From: UBA1672 sp964015995 | Lineage (GTDB): Bacteria > Pseudomonadota > Alphaproteobacteria > Micavibrionales > Micavibrionaceae | Length of the DNA stretch: 23,099 nucleotides | NCBI GenBank assembly: GCA_964015995.1 | Contig: CAXHFH010000024.1 | Location: 1 to 23,099, forward strand | Reading direction: 5' to 3' | Part shown: positions 23,054 through 23,099 of the stretch, piece by piece | Layout of the letters: each line of letters opens with the position of its first letter | How positions within the stretch are numbered: position 1 is the first letter of the stretch | Notes under the pieces: model-generated | Databases searched by the model: none | What the model was told of the DNA's origin: nothing | What the model saw: only the letters and a program-made list of their open reading frames with translations | Translations under genes and position numbers: made by a program

Positions 23054-23099
23054 CTGTCTCTTATACACATCTCCGAGCCCACGAGACGTCTGAGTATCT
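23054..23099 (-). other. Nextera library adapter (artefact)
   Basis: Positions 23054-23072 are the Tn5 mosaic end in reverse, followed by the read-2 adapter (to 23087), an 8-base i7 index (23088-23095) and the first bases of the P7 primer (23096-23099). It is synthetic DNA; the insert ends at 23053. Confidence 0.97.

Overview
The insert looks chromosomal, from an alphaproteobacterium of moderate GC. It combines a FlgK/FlgL flagellar module, an I-type (Dot/Icm-like) type IV secretion gene set, LemA with an M48 peptidase, a Bax-inhibitor-1 family protein and MscL. A Micavibrio-like or related lineage would fit, but that is inference from gene content only. Both ends carry untrimmed Nextera-type library adapters (1-46 and 23054-23099), so the biological insert is 47-23053 and both terminal genes are cut by fragmentation.

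Layout. (1) 47-894 (+): the 3' part of an unrecognised protein gene. (2) 948-4653 (+): flgK and flgL, preceded by a good sigma-54-type -24/-12 promoter. (3) 13728 down to 4683 (-): a FIST-domain sensor-like protein, then a long same-strand run of a DsbC/G-like thioredoxin-fold protein, an unrecognised acidic protein, a small lytic transglycosylase, dotD, dotC, dotB, an icmT-like gene and a TcpQ-domain gene. The dotD-dotC-dotB-icmT order equals the conserved traH-I-J-K order of I-type conjugation systems. The TcpQ gene is split by a run of ten A's: removing one A gives a single 643-residue protein with two TcpQ-like domains. (4) 13829-17542 (+): lemA, an M48 membrane peptidase, an unrecognised small protein, a BI-1 family protein and mscL, with clear promoters and terminators. 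(5) 17645-17720: tRNA-Ala(GGC).

(6) 17656-23053: a probable integrated mobile element. A large serine recombinase has its last codons running antisense through the tRNA-Ala gene, and a small partner gene overlaps its start. Next come two tandem paralogous unknown genes behind palindromic DNA. On the opposite strand are a VirD4/TraG-type coupling ATPase without membrane helices, a two-helix membrane protein immediately upstream of it (possibly its separate anchor), and a 5'-truncated dual-specificity-type phosphatase. The far end of the element is not in the window.

How the parts fit. DotC and DotD are outer-membrane-complex components, DotB is the cytoplasmic AAA+ ATPase, IcmT is a small inner-membrane part, the transglycosylase could open peptidoglycan, and the DsbC-like protein could fold disulfide-containing subunits. 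The T4SS-type coupling protein in the mobile element is a separate conjugation-related part and need not work with the Dot-like system.
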